This document shows, piece by piece, positions 1-9,065 of a DNA stretch of 64,000 nt. Made by a program: the position numbers and the translations under genes. The stretch is taken from positions 20,105 through 84,104 of the forward strand of contig JAIQFA010000014.1 of the NCBI GenBank assembly GCA_020073525.1. The letters are read 5' to 3'. Position 1 is the stretch's first letter; each line of letters opens with the position of its first letter. Below the pieces are notes generated by a model. That model did not search any database. It saw only the letters and a program-made list of their open reading frames with translations, and was not told the origin of the DNA. The DNA comes from Terriglobia bacterium (lineage in GTDB: Bacteria > Acidobacteriota > Terriglobia > Terriglobales > Acidobacteriaceae).

Positions 1-538
1 TGAACAAGTTCTCCCCCGTGTGGGGCAATAAGGTGACTGGTTGTTGCGTTCAAAGCAGTATTCCTCCCGGATGTTCTATCTAAATTTATGCTGATAACAA
101 AATCACTTGGGGGGTTTCTATGTAAGCTCGCCCTGTTTACCGTGGCTCATCAAGCTACTTGCCGGGGTAGCAGGTAACCGCCGGAACTCCAGCGAAGCCA
201 CCAATTAAGCCAGTGGAACATAGAGAAGAAGCAATTCGTCTTCCGAAAGCCACCCGATGCCCCACTTGTAAACCATTACAAACAATCGCTGAGCAGTATT
301 TTACCCTAAATCAACCTAGATGGTTGGAGGGGTGTGAAGCAGATTGCAACCTTGCGCCTGCGAGAGGGAAAGAAAGTGCGCTATTTCACTCAGCGATCTG
401 AACCACGGTCCTGTAGAGACGGGGCTTGCCCCGTCTCCTTTCGACGCGGGCACAATAACGTCGGGCCGAGACGCGGCAAGCCGCGTCTCTACGGACAATG
501 GATCTTAAGGAACGCGCACCGGATATTGAGTCTTTCCG
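1..538. other. Gene-free stretch, possible structured RNA
   Basis: I see no convincing gene here; the short open frames look random and have no ribosome binding site. Bases 1-330 are less GC-rich than the surrounding genes and contain several short complementary pairs: CCGG near 162 with CCGG near 180, CCAC/GTGG around 199-214, and GAAGA/TCTTC around 225-243. This could be the 3' part of a structured RNA cut by the window edge. I could not match it to RNase P, tmRNA, SRP RNA or a known riboswitch. Bases 413-492 hold a pair of palindromic repeats, listed separately. Confidence 0.3.
413..492. repeat. Pair of REP-like palindromes (family A)
   Basis: Two copies of a 25-bp imperfect palindrome face each other: GTAGAGACGGGGCTTGCCCC at 413 and following, and GAGACGCGGCAAGCCGCGTC at 468-492, about 30 bp apart. 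Each copy can form its own hairpin and the pair can also fold together, as in bacterial REP doublets. The same element recurs near 19308, 28720, 37710, 40412, 43661 and 55854. Nearly all copies are intergenic. Confidence 0.85.
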
Positions 539-2281
539 CTACCACCCGTGCTTCATCGCTTTAGCAAATTTCTGGGTCGGCAGGGTGTTCAGCACATCCT
601 CTTTCGTGAGCCAGGCGCGCCTCGCCTGCGTGATCCCATAGCGCAGTTTTTCCATGTGCGAAGTATGGTGTGAATCGGTATTGATGACAATCTTCACTCC
701 ATGCTGTTTCGCCATGCGCAAATGAACATCGCTGAGGTCAAGTCGATCGGGATAGGAGTTCAACTCCATCGCCACTTTGTGTTTAGCCGCTGCCTTGAGA
801 ACCGCATCGAGATCGAACTGGTACGCGTCACGGCGCAGTAATTGGCGTCCGGTAGGATGCCCGATGACCGAGGTATTGGGATTCGCGATCGCTTTCAGCA
901 GGCGCTCGGTCATGGTGGCGCGATCCTGGTTGAAATGGGAATGTACGCTGGCGATCACAATATCCATCTGTTCAAGCACCGAGTCGGACAGATCCAGCGC
1001 ACCGTCGCCCAGGATGTCGACTTCAATCCCCGCGAAAATCCGGATTCCCTTCATCTTCTTTTCAACGGCGCGAATTCTTTCGATGTGCGCCAGCGCGCGT
1101 TCGTCGGTGAGCCCGTTGGCGAAGGCAAGATTCTTCGAGTGGTCGGTGATGGCCATGTACTCGTAGTCGCGTTTCCGCGCCGCTTCGGCCATCTCTTCAA
1201 TAGTGTTGCGCCCGTCGGTTTCAACGGTGTGCATGTGCACATCGCCGCGGATGTCGGATTGCTCGACGAGCTTCGGCAGCGTGTGTGCGGCTGCAGCATC
1301 GATTTCTCCCAGATTCTCGCGCAGCTCCGGAGGAATGAAGTCGAGCCCCAGCTTGGAGTAAATCTCCGCTTCAGTTTTGCGCGCGACTGGCTTGTTGTCT
1401 TCGAGAGTAGCGAGGCTGTATTCGTTAAGTGTGAAACCCATTTTGAGCGCGCGTTGCCGCAAGGCCACGTTGTGCGCTTTCGAGCCGGTGAAATACTGCA
1501 TGGCCGCTCCAAACGACTCCGGAGGCAGGAAGCGCACATCCACCTGCATGCCGTTGCGGTGCCGGAAGCTGACCTTGTTGTCGCCTTGCGCGATGATGTC
1601 CATCAGACCAGGGAAGCGCAGTAGATGCTCGATGAGCGTCTGCCGTGACTCTGCGTCGATGCATGCCTTTCCAGTGACGAGGATGTCGAGATCGCCAACC
1701 GTTTCACGTCCGCGGCGCAGCGATCCAGCTGGCGTAGCTTTTTCGATGCCCGGTGTTGCCAACAGATACTCCACCAGCTTTTCAGCCAGTTGTTCGGCGG
1801 TGTCGAGCAGGAAACGCCCGGCGATGCGGCGATAGTCTTCAATCGCCTTGAGCAGTTTCAGTTCGTGTTTTTCACCCATGCGCGGCAGGGTGCGGATCTT
1901 GCCTTCGCGCGCCAGTTTCTCCACGCCCTCGAGATCGCTGACCTGATAGGCGCTCCAGATCAAGGCAATTGTCTTCGGACCCAGCCCTTGAATCTTGAGC
2001 AGTTCCAGCATCGACGGCCGGTATTTTTTCAGCAATTCGGCGTGCGCCTCGATGTGGCCATCCTTGAAAAGCTGTAGCAGATTGGCCTGCATGCCCTTGC
2101 CGATGCCCTGGATTTCGAGAAGCTTTTTCGGCTCCGAGATCAGGTCGGCCACCTGTTGCGGCAGCGCTTCAATGGCCTCGGCCGCGTTGCGATAGGAGCG
2201 CACGCGAAACGAATCCTGCCCGTCAATCTCGAGCAGATCGGCAGTCTCGTAAAGAAGTCCGGCAATGGCCTTGTTGTCCAT
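539..2281 (-). CDS. polX: DNA polymerase X family protein with PHP domain
   Basis: Bacterial family X DNA polymerase of about 580 residues, the usual length for PolX. The N-terminal 150 residues carry helix-hairpin-helix segments (GIGKGM, GLGPKT). The palm follows near residue 188 with the nucleotidyltransferase motif GSLRRGRETVGDLDI, whose aspartates bind metal, and a third acidic residue in MQVDV near 248. The C-terminal PHP domain starts at GDVHMHT near residue 350 and continues with TDHS. Family members do gap-filling in base excision repair, and the PHP domain often gives 3'-5' exonuclease activity. The ATG at 2281 is preferred; a TTG two codons upstream (2287) is possible. It is followed by palindromic repeats and no partner gene. 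Confidence 0.95.
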   Translation of the reverse strand: MDNKAIAGLLYETADLLEIDGQDSFRVRSYRNAAEAIEALPQQVADLISEPKKLLEIQGIGKGMQANLLQLFKDGHIEAHAELLKKYRPSMLELLKIQGLGPKTIALIWSAYQVSDLEGVEKLAREGKIRTLPRMGEKHELKLLKAIEDYRRIAGRFLLDTAEQLAEKLVEYLLATPGIEKATPAGSLRRGRETVGDLDILVTGKACIDAESRQTLIEHLLRFPGLMDIIAQGDNKVSFRHRNGMQVDVRFLPPESFGAAMQYFTGSKAHNVALRQRALKMGFTLNEYSLATLEDNKPVARKTEAEIYSKLGLDFIPPELRENLGEIDAAAAHTLPKLVEQSDIRGDVHMHTVETDGRNTIEEMAEAARKRDYEYMAITDHSKNLAFANGLTDERALAHIERIRAVEKKMKGIRIFAGIEVDILGDGALDLSDSVLEQMDIVIASVHSHFNQDRATMTERLLKAIANPNTSVIGHPTGRQLLRRDAYQFDLDAVLKAAAKHKVAMELNSYPDRLDLSDVHLRMAKQHGVKIVINTDSHHTSHMEKLRYGITQARRAWLTKEDVLNTLPTQKFAKAMKHGW

Positions 2282-2394
2282 GTGCAAGGAATAAGGTTAA
2301 ACGAGTTGGATCAGGACGGCTAGGCGGGACGGTGCAAAGACAAGACTACCCTGTGGCAACGAGCGCGGATCGTATTCCGCAAAAAGCGGTCTTA

Positions 2395-2421
2395 GAAAAA
2401 GTGATCTCCGGTCTAGGAGAT
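2395..2421 (-). terminator. Intrinsic terminator of the cold-shock gene
   Basis: On the minus strand ATCTCC and GGAGAT form a 6-bp stem with a 6-base loop, followed by CACTTTTTC. The stem includes the stop codon of the cold-shock gene, so termination is immediately after the coding region. Confidence 0.6.
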
Positions 2422-2622
2422 CTTGGTTACGTTGGCCGCTTGCGGCCCTTTCTGTCCTTGCACAATCTCAAACTCCACCTTATCGCCCTCCTGCAGACTC
2501 TTATAACCTTCGGTGGTGATTGAGCTGTAGTGAATGAATACGTCTGGTCCATCGTCGCGGCCAAGGAAACCATATCCTTTGGCGTTGTTGAACCACTTGA
2601 CGGTGCCTTTCAAACGTTCCAC
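2413..2622 (-). CDS. Cold-shock domain protein (CspA family)
   Basis: Single cold-shock domain, 69 residues, the normal length of CspA-type RNA chaperones. It has the nucleic-acid-binding motifs KGYGF (RNP1) and DVFIHYSSI (RNP2) and begins LKGTVKWFN. The open frame runs further upstream, but GTG at 2622 is the real start: it is preceded by a strong GAGGGGGG ribosome binding site and gives the exact family length. The protein would bind single-stranded RNA or DNA and melt secondary structure. A leader of about 65-70 bases separates it from a likely promoter at 2695-2724, as is common for csp genes. Confidence 0.95.
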   Translation of the reverse strand: MERLKGTVKWFNNAKGYGFLGRDDGPDVFIHYSSITTEGYKSLQEGDKVEFEIVQGQKGPQAANVTKIS

Positions 2623-2694
2623 GTGCGCCCCCCTCTTTCTCGCGGATTCTCCCGAAACGGCGCAAATCCGAGGGTTTCCGCAAATTGTGTAGGA

Positions 2695-2724
2695 ATTGTG
2701 CTGCTGGCGGGGGGTACTGTCAAG
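2695..2724 (-). promoter_or_regulatory. Likely sigma-70 promoter of the cold-shock gene
   Basis: On the minus strand there is a perfect -35 box TTGACA (2719-2724), an 18-base spacer and a -10-like CACAAT (2695-2700, 4 of 6 matches). Transcription would start near 2688 and leave a leader of roughly 65 bases before the GTG start. Confidence 0.5.
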
Positions 2725-2828
2725 GCTTGCAATCACATAGCTTTGGTTGGGGGCGGGTTCGTGCACGGACGTGCGCTTCGCCCGTCCCTGCCGAGCAAAG
2801 CTCGGCTTCGCGTCTGAGGTAGAACCTT

Positions 2829-3416
2829 CTACCGCGCCCCGCATGCCGTCTCGGCCATCCACAAAATTCCCGAGATCGTCTTCGCATCCCGGATCCGACC
2901 GTAAAGCGCCATCCGTTTCGCCTCCGACAAGGGGAAGAATTTGACCGCGATCCGCTCGTCTGCCTCCGGCTGAGCGACCCCGGCTTTGAGACCCCGCGCC
3001 AGGTAGATAGTCATTGTTTCGTCAAGAAAACCCGGGCTCACGTAGAAATGCAGAATCCTCTTCCACTGGCGGGCGCTGTAGCCGGTCTCTTCCAGCAACT
3101 CGCGCTTGGCGGCGGTGAGCGCCGTTTCCCCATCGTCAATCCGCCCGGCGGGCAACTCCCACATCATCGACTGCGCCGCATGGCGATACTGGCGCTCGAG
3201 CAAAATGCGCGGTTCTGCCTTGCGGGGCCCGGTTGCGGTGTCATCCACGGCCAGAACCACGATGGACCCCGAGTGCCGTATGACGTCGCGCCGAGCGCGG
3301 ATGCCTCCCGGTTCCTCCACTTCGTCGGTAGTCACACTGAACACCGGCCCCTGATAACTGATCCGCGATGAAAGAACCGTGGCTTGCAGTGATTTCGTTC
3401 CAGCCGATTTCGCCAT
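2829..3416 (-). CDS. Nudix hydrolase, ADP-ribose pyrophosphatase type
   Basis: 195 residues with a complete Nudix box near 91-112: G, five residues, E, seven residues, then RELLEETG. The upstream WELPAG motif is typical of ADP-sugar pyrophosphatases such as NudF, which cleave ADP-ribose to AMP and ribose 5-phosphate. Exact substrate cannot be read from the sequence. The gene is divergent from the DUF2520 gene with 56 bp between their starts; that gap holds an AT-rich ATATAA segment that could serve either direction. Downstream lie short palindromes and then the cold-shock promoter. Confidence 0.9.
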   Translation of the reverse strand: MAKSAGTKSLQATVLSSRISYQGPVFSVTTDEVEEPGGIRARRDVIRHSGSIVVLAVDDTATGPRKAEPRILLERQYRHAAQSMMWELPAGRIDDGETALTAAKRELLEETGYSARQWKRILHFYVSPGFLDETMTIYLARGLKAGVAQPEADERIAVKFFPLSEAKRMALYGRIRDAKTISGILWMAETACGAR

Positions 3417-3472
3417 GACAACAATATAAGGTATGCTGCGCCCTTGAGCCGAGAACCACCAGCGGCAGAATC

Positions 3473-4351
3473 ATGACCAGAAAGCCCATCGTGGCCATTG
3501 TCGGAGCCGGCAGCCTGGCAACGTTTCTGGCCACTGCGCTGCACCAGGCCGGTTTCACGATCTCCGAGATCGTCGTGCGCGATACGCCTCCGTCGCGCCG
3601 TCGCGGGCGTGCGCTGGCCCAAAAGGTGGACGCGCAAGCAGTCACCGCACTCTCCGCAACGCTGGATGCTACCTTGCTCTGGCTCTGCGTTCCTGACCGC
3701 GAGATTCGCGGCGCCGCTGCGGTTCTGGTGGATCAATTGGCGCATCGCGCAAGCACTCGTAAGAAGAATGAAATCCGTTGCGCCTTCCACTCCAGCGGAG
3801 CATTGCTCAGCCGCGAACTTGATCCCCTGCGTAAAGCAGGCACTGCCGTCGCGTCTGTACATCCGCTCATGACCTTCGTGCCCGGAGCGCATCCATCATT
3901 GACGGGTGTGCCTTTCGCGATGGAAGGGGATGCCGCGGCCATGCGACTAGCCCGCCGGATCATCCGCGACTTGGGCGGCGAGAGTTTTCGATTGCCGGCA
4001 AAGCGCAAGGCCGCCTACCACGCGTGGGCCACGATGACTTCGCCACTCCTGCTTGCCTTTCTCGTGACGCTGGAAGAAGCCGCCAGTGCCGCCGGCCTCA
4101 CACGTGAGGAAGCCCGCCGCAAAAGCCTGCCCATCATCCGTGAGACCTTGGCCAATTATTCGCGCCTTGGTCCGGCGCACTCGTTCAGCGGGCCGTTAAT
4201 TCGAGGAGACGCGGAGACCGTAGCGAAACATCTGGCGGTTTTGAAAGAGCGCCCGGGAGCGCGGAAGGTTTACGTGTCCCTGGCGCAAGCTGCATTGCGA
4301 GGACTGCCGGTAAAAAATCGGAATGAACTCAAGCGATTGCTGCGGATTTAA
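3473..4351 (+). CDS. Rossmann-fold DUF2520 protein
   Basis: 292 residues. The N-terminal half is a Rossmann-like NAD(P)-binding domain with the glycine-rich turn GAGSLATFLATAL at residues 11-23 and a hydrophobic strand before CVPD. The C-terminal half, from about residue 135 (SVHPLMTF), matches the DUF2520 all-helical domain, which resembles the dimerisation domain of 6-phosphogluconate dehydrogenase-like enzymes. The family is often annotated as a predicted oxidoreductase without a known substrate. It is transcribed alone, divergent from the Nudix gene and convergent with ribA. Confidence 0.85.
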   Translation: MTRKPIVAIVGAGSLATFLATALHQAGFTISEIVVRDTPPSRRRGRALAQKVDAQAVTALSATLDATLLWLCVPDREIRGAAAVLVDQLAHRASTRKKNEIRCAFHSSGALLSRELDPLRKAGTAVASVHPLMTFVPGAHPSLTGVPFAMEGDAAAMRLARRIIRDLGGESFRLPAKRKAAYHAWATMTSPLLLAFLVTLEEAASAAGLTREEARRKSLPIIRETLANYSRLGPAHSFSGPLIRGDAETVAKHLAVLKERPGARKVYVSLAQAALRGLPVKNRNELKRLLRI

Positions 4352-4410
4352 GTCTCACACCGCCGGATTTCTTGGTGGGCCAGAGTTTCAGAGTGTTTCG
4401 CGAGAACTCG

Positions 4411-4497
4411 GTCGTCCCTCCGGGACTTGAATATTTCCTTCCACTTTACCCAGCGCTGAAGCGCTGGGCTAAGTTCGGTTGCCCCTCCGGGGCTGGA
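4411..4497. repeat. Short CTCCGGGG hairpins (family F)
   Basis: Three small palindromes in a row: GTCGTCCCTCCGGGACTT (4411-4428), CCCAGCGCTGAAGCGCTGGG (4450-4469) and TGCCCCTCCGGGGCTGG (about 4480-4496). The first is repeated exactly at 19211. They lie between the converging ends of the DUF2520 gene and ribA and may act as bidirectional terminators. Confidence 0.7.
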
Positions 4498-4523
4498 TCC
4501 GGATGGCTGCGACATCGTCAGGC

Positions 4524-5153
4524 TTAGTGCTGCCCGTGCCGGCCGCTAAACAAATGTCCGAGCTTCTCTTGCTTCGTCTTCAAATACTCTTCCGTGTGCT
4601 CCGTGGGCGCGATTTCGCAAGGTACGCGTTCGGTTACCTGAATCCCAGCGCGTTCCAGGGCTGCCACTTTGTCAGGATTATTCGAGAGCAGCCGAACCCG
4701 CCGAATGTCCAGCGCCTTCAGGATCTCGACCGGCATGAGGAATTCGCGCTGGTCGGCTTTAAAGCCAAGCCGCTCGTTGGCTTCCACCGTATCGAGTCCG
4801 CTATCTTGCAGTGCATAGGCCTGCAGCTTCGCCATCAGCCCGATGCCGCGCCCCTCCTGCTGCTCGTAAATAAGGACGCCCGCGCCGGCTTGCGCGATCA
4901 TCGAGAGCGACATCTCCAGTTGCTGGCGGCAATCGCAGCGCAGCGATCCAAAAACATCGCCGGTCAGACACTGCGAGTGGATCCGCACCAGCGGCGATCC
5001 GGAGTGCACCTCGCCCATGACCAGCGCCACAGCTTCTTCGGTCTTTGCACCATTGCCGGCCGACGCACGGGTCGCAAACCCATGAATCAGAAAATGCCCC
5101 CAACGAGTAGGGAAGTCCGCGGATGCAACTTGTTTTACCTTGAGAGAGCTCAC
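4524..5153 (-). CDS. ribA: GTP cyclohydrolase II
   Basis: First committed enzyme of riboflavin synthesis: converts GTP to a diaminopyrimidine ribosyl phosphate, releasing formate and pyrophosphate. 209 residues, close to the stand-alone RibA length; no DHBP synthase (RibB) domain is fused. The zinc cysteines are present as C62, C73 and C75 (CLTGDVFGSLRCDC), and the GTP-binding EGRGIGL motif is at 100-106. No FMN riboswitch is visible in the 170 bases upstream. It stands alone, with the tRNA gene behind it on the other strand. Confidence 0.95.
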   Translation of the reverse strand: MSSLKVKQVASADFPTRWGHFLIHGFATRASAGNGAKTEEAVALVMGEVHSGSPLVRIHSQCLTGDVFGSLRCDCRQQLEMSLSMIAQAGAGVLIYEQQEGRGIGLMAKLQAYALQDSGLDTVEANERLGFKADQREFLMPVEILKALDIRRVRLLSNNPDKVAALERAGIQVTERVPCEIAPTEHTEEYLKTKQEKLGHLFSGRHGQH

Positions 5154-5326
5154 GATTAAATTATAGCCTTGGCTTTCAGGTGCTCCCCTTTTGGGAGCTC
5201 AACATTTGGATGACGCAATGCGTCGAGCGATTCAACCGCCCCAGCGGAATACACTTACAAAATCACGCATGTAGGCGAATTCGAAGAACGGCTGTTAAAA
5301 TAAAAAAGCAAATCCACCCGCCGTTT

Positions 5327-5402
5327 GGGGCTATAGCTCAGCTGGGAGAGCGCATCGTTCGCAACGATGAGGTCGTCGGTTCGAGCCCGACTAGCTCCAC
5401 CA
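5327..5402 (+). tRNA. tRNA-Ala (anticodon CGC)
   Basis: A 76-base cloverleaf including an encoded CCA end. The acceptor stem GGGGCTA pairs with TAGCTCC with one G-T pair. The D arm is GCTC...GAGC, the anticodon stem is CATCG/CGATG with loop TTCGCAA, giving anticodon CGC (codon GCG, alanine). The T arm is GTCGG-TTCGAGC-CCGAC. Confidence 0.97.
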
Positions 5403-5478
5403 ATCCTCGACAAGCTACAACGACGCAGCGAATGGTAGCGGGTCGATTGTCCCCCGGTTCACCATGTCATCGTAGGCG

Positions 5479-7656
5479 TTATTTTGCCAGCGGAGATTCC
5501 TCGAGGCCGCGGTACTTCAGCATCGCCTTTGTGTTGGGTGGTGCGCCGCGCCAGGCTTCGTACATTTTGGCGAGATCCTCAGTATTACCACGCGAGAGGA
5601 CCATCTGGCGGAAGCGGTCGCCGTTGGCGCGGCTGAGTTCGCCGTGTTCGACGAACCACTGGTAGCCATCGTCGGCGAGCATCTCGGTCCAGATGTAGGC
5701 GTAGTAGCCAGCGCTGTAGCCGCCTCCCCAGATGTGGCTGAAATAGCTGGTGCGATAGCGAGGCGGTACATAGCTGACATTAAGGTGGGTCTTGTCGAGT
5801 GCCTGCTGCTCGAACTGGTCAGGTTTCTGGAGCGGAGCATCGAGTGGCAGGGAGTGCCACTGCATGTCGAGTTCCGCCGCCGCCAGCAGTTCTGTCATGT
5901 CATAGCCCTTGTTGAAGGTGGCCGCTTTCAGCAGCCGTGCTGCAAGCTCTTCCGGCATGGGCGCGCGGGTTTTGTAGTGCTTCGCGTAGTGTTTGAAGAT
6001 CAAGGGATAGCGGGCCCAATGCTCGTTGAACTGTGACGGGAATTCCACGAAGTCGCGAGCGGTTGCCGTGCCGGATAGCGTTGGGTACTCGGCGTCGGAG
6101 AACATGCCGTGCAGAGCGTGTCCAAATTCGTGAAACATGGTAACGACGCCGTCGAAGCTGATCAGCGCCGGTTCGCCCTCGGCTGGCTTGGGCAGATTGG
6201 CAACGTTGTAGACGACGGGCTGAGTCCCCAGCAAGCGCGACTGGCCGACGAAACTCGACATCCAGGCCCCGCCGTTCTTGTTATCGCGTTTGAAGTAGTC
6301 GCAGTAGAAGAGCGCGAGGTGCTTGCCATTGGCATCGAAGACCTCGAAGACCCGCACATCGGGCTGATAAACGGGGAGGTCGTGCCGCTCTTTGAAGGTC
6401 AGACCGTAGAGCTGATTGGCCGCATAGAACACGCCGTTCTCTAGCACGTTGTTGAGCTCGAAGTAGGGTTTCACCTGCGACTCGTCGAGGTCATAGCGAG
6501 CTTTGCGAACCTGCTCGGAGTAGAAGTCCCAGTCGTAGGGTTGGACCTGGAAACCGCCCTTTTGGGCGTTGATGACGGACTGGATGTCTTTCGCCTCGCG
6601 AGCGGCCTTTGCCGTGGCGGTCGGGACGATGGCATCCATGAACTGCAACGCGGCGGCGGGTGTTTTCGCCATCTGGTCTTCGAGCTTCCACGCGGCAAAG
6701 CTCGGAAAGCCGAGGAGTTTCGCCTTCTGAGCGCGGAGTTGCGCAAGACGGGCGATGGTGTCGCGGGTGTCATTGGCGTCGCCGCGTTCGGTGCGGTTCC
6801 AGGAATGCTCGAAGATGGCCTGACGCGTGGCGCGATCGCGGAGTGAGACAAGGTCGGGCTGCTGGGTGGTGTTCTGTAGAGGGATTACAAAGCCTTCGAC
6901 CTTCCGGCTTTTGGCGGCCTGTGCGGCGGCTGCGATCCGAGCTTCGGACAGGCCGGCCAGCGCGGTCTTATCGGTAGTGACGAATGCGCCTTCCCTGGTG
7001 GCGGCGAGAAGTTTGGTAGTGAAGGTGTTCGAAAGGGAAGACGCCTCTTCGTTGATCTTCTTGAGTTCAGTCTTATCGGCTTCGGAGAGGTTAGCGCCGG
7101 CGTGTACGAACTTGTCGTAGACGTACTCCACCAAGCGGAGAGATTCGGGGTCGAGCTTGAGCGTGGCGCGTTGCTTGTAGATTGCGGCCACGCGTGCGAA
7201 GAGTTTCGTGTTGAGGTAGATGAAGTCCTGGTGCGCGGCGAGTTTGGGAGCCTCGATGGTCTTGACCTTCTGGAGGGTGTCGTTGGTGTTGGCGCCCGTG
7301 ACTCCGCCGAAGGCTGCCATCACGCGGTCGAACAACAGGCCGCTCCTCTCCATGGCGACGAAGGTATTGTCGAAGGTGGGTGTATCGGGATTGTCGGCGA
7401 TAGCCTGAATTTCCGCCTGTTGCTGCGCCATGCCAGCTTCGATCGCGGGCTGGAAGTCTTCGTCCTTGAGCTTGTCGAAGGGAGGTGCTTGGAAGGGCAG
7501 CGTACTGGGCGCGTAAAACGGATTGGCGGGGCCGAAGTCGGAGGCTGCGGCGAGCGCGGGGCTGATAGAAGCGAGCGCAAGAGTTCCGGCGGTGATCAGG
7601 CTGCTCAAGAAAAATAGTATAGTCGTCGCCGTGCGGGGAGAAGTGGAGTGCATCAT
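5479..7656 (-). CDS. M3 family metallopeptidase, peptidyl-dipeptidase Dcp type
   Basis: About 725 residues, the size of Dcp/oligopeptidase A zinc peptidases. The zinc site HEFGH is at about residues 509-513, followed by the third-ligand region (TATARDFVEFPSQ). The C-terminal substrate-binding YRTSYFSHIWGGGYSAGYYAYIW segment is typical of Dcp. The ATG at 7656 (or the adjacent one at 7653) is chosen because it gives a clean signal peptide ending near ALAA, implying a periplasmic enzyme; an open frame extends upstream to 7755 but encodes no conserved sequence. It would trim dipeptides from peptide C-termini. Confidence 0.93.
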   Translation of the reverse strand: MMHSTSPRTATTILFFLSSLITAGTLALASISPALAAASDFGPANPFYAPSTLPFQAPPFDKLKDEDFQPAIEAGMAQQQAEIQAIADNPDTPTFDNTFVAMERSGLLFDRVMAAFGGVTGANTNDTLQKVKTIEAPKLAAHQDFIYLNTKLFARVAAIYKQRATLKLDPESLRLVEYVYDKFVHAGANLSEADKTELKKINEEASSLSNTFTTKLLAATREGAFVTTDKTALAGLSEARIAAAAQAAKSRKVEGFVIPLQNTTQQPDLVSLRDRATRQAIFEHSWNRTERGDANDTRDTIARLAQLRAQKAKLLGFPSFAAWKLEDQMAKTPAAALQFMDAIVPTATAKAAREAKDIQSVINAQKGGFQVQPYDWDFYSEQVRKARYDLDESQVKPYFELNNVLENGVFYAANQLYGLTFKERHDLPVYQPDVRVFEVFDANGKHLALFYCDYFKRDNKNGGAWMSSFVGQSRLLGTQPVVYNVANLPKPAEGEPALISFDGVVTMFHEFGHALHGMFSDAEYPTLSGTATARDFVEFPSQFNEHWARYPLIFKHYAKHYKTRAPMPEELAARLLKAATFNKGYDMTELLAAAELDMQWHSLPLDAPLQKPDQFEQQALDKTHLNVSYVPPRYRTSYFSHIWGGGYSAGYYAYIWTEMLADDGYQWFVEHGELSRANGDRFRQMVLSRGNTEDLAKMYEAWRGAPPNTKAMLKYRGLEESPLAK

Positions 7657-7801
7657 GGCTATGTGGATTCCTCGTTTGCCTGATTGTAACGGGCGGGTGG
7701 ACTCTGGGGGAACACGGCGGGAATGGGAGACGAGGTTTTGGGCGACCCGTCGCATCCTCCGAGCCTGCTAGACTGACGAACATCTAAGGAGGCACGCTTC
7801 T

Positions 7802-9040
7802 GTGCACCGACCCAGCAAGAACAAAAGCCAAAACAAAAAAGGTGACGCCGGACTTGGAACCCGCGGAGTGTGGGCTGGTGAGAAGGGCAAGCGTTGGGAG
7901 CGCGCCACGCAAATCCCAGTGGCCCTTAGCGTCTCCTTCGGCTACGACGATGTGGACGAATGGCTCAAGGTGGCGCAAGGAGAGACACAGGGCCATATCT
8001 ATAGCAGGAACACAAATCCAACCGTAGCCGCCTTCGAAGAAAAAGTTAGAGATCTGGAGATGGCCGAAGCCGTCACCAGTTTTTCAAGCGGCATGGGCGC
8101 GATCAGTAACACGCTTTTTGCACTCCTCTCACCGGGCGATCGGATCGTTTCCATTAAGGACACGTACGGCGGGACAAACAAGCTGTTTATCGAGTTCCTG
8201 CCTCGATTCGGCATCAAGGTGGCGTTGTGTGATACCAACGATCACAAGGCAATCGAAGCAGCCATTGGGCGGGGCTGCAAAGTGGTCTACCTGGAGAGCC
8301 CGACGAATCCAACCGTCAAGGTTGTCGATCTCGGCCGACTCGCTGCCGCGGCCCATCGTCACGGTGCTGTGGTAATTGTGGACAACACGCTGGCCACGCC
8401 CATCAACCAACAACCTGTAAAGCTCGGCGCCGATCTCGTCATTCACAGTGCAACCAAGTTTCTTGGCGGGCACGCAGATGCGCTCGGCGGCGTGGTCTGC
8501 GGCGCCGCAGATCTCGTAGCGCGCATTTATCATTTTCGCGAAATCACAGGCGCCTGCCTCGATCCCATGGCCGCTTACTTACTGCTTCGAGGAATGAAAA
8601 CCCTTCATCTTCGGATCGCACGGCAGAACGAGAGCGCACTCAAGATTGCGCGATTCCTGGAATCGCACCGGCACGTGACCAGGGTCTTTTATCCGGGGTT
8701 AGAGTCCCATGAACATCACGAAATTGCTCGCAAACAGATGCGCGGTTTTGGAGGGGTGTTGAGCTTCGCACTCAAAGGCGGTTTCGACGCTGTGAAATCC
8801 TTTCTGCCTCGTTTGCGGTACGCCCATTTAGCTGCGAACCTGGGCGCCGTTGAGACCGTCGCTGGTCCGCCGGCGACCACGAGCCATGTCGAGTCCACCC
8901 AGGAGGAACGTGCGGCCGCCGGCATCCCCGAGGCGCTCATCCGATACTCAGTGGGCATTGAAGACTGCGAGGACCTGATGGCAGATCTGCGTAATGCGCT
9001 AGAGAAGGTTGTTCCGGCGAAGCGGCGGCCAAACTCGTAA
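7802..9040 (+). CDS. Cys/Met-metabolism PLP-dependent enzyme (cystathionine synthase/lyase family)
   Basis: 412 residues. The PLP lysine is K219 in HSATKFLGGHAD, with the cofactor-binding SSGMGAISN and the aspartate of VIVDNTLATP before it. The family includes cystathionine gamma-synthase, gamma-lyase and O-acylhomoserine sulfhydrylase; sequence alone does not decide. GTG at 7802 is the start: AAGGAGG lies nine bases upstream. A second member of the same family is at 55939, next to cysteine synthase, so the two probably have different roles in methionine and cysteine exchange. The gene converges with marR; a GCGCGC...GCGCGC hairpin spans the junction. Confidence 0.9.
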   Translation: MHRPSKNKSQNKKGDAGLGTRGVWAGEKGKRWERATQIPVALSVSFGYDDVDEWLKVAQGETQGHIYSRNTNPTVAAFEEKVRDLEMAEAVTSFSSGMGAISNTLFALLSPGDRIVSIKDTYGGTNKLFIEFLPRFGIKVALCDTNDHKAIEAAIGRGCKVVYLESPTNPTVKVVDLGRLAAAAHRHGAVVIVDNTLATPINQQPVKLGADLVIHSATKFLGGHADALGGVVCGAADLVARIYHFREITGACLDPMAAYLLLRGMKTLHLRIARQNESALKIARFLESHRHVTRVFYPGLESHEHHEIARKQMRGFGGVLSFALKGGFDAVKSFLPRLRYAHLAANLGAVETVAGPPATTSHVESTQEERAAAGIPEALIRYSVGIEDCEDLMADLRNALEKVVPAKRRPNS

Positions 9041-9065
9041 ACTAGCGGAGGGTGAAGCGCGCGTG

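Noticed and set aside
213..401. A 62-residue plus-strand open frame.
   Set aside because: No ribosome binding site, mixed composition and no match to known domains.
842..1624. A 260-residue plus-strand open frame.
   Set aside because: It lies opposite the PolX gene and has no motif; its codon use reflects the other strand.
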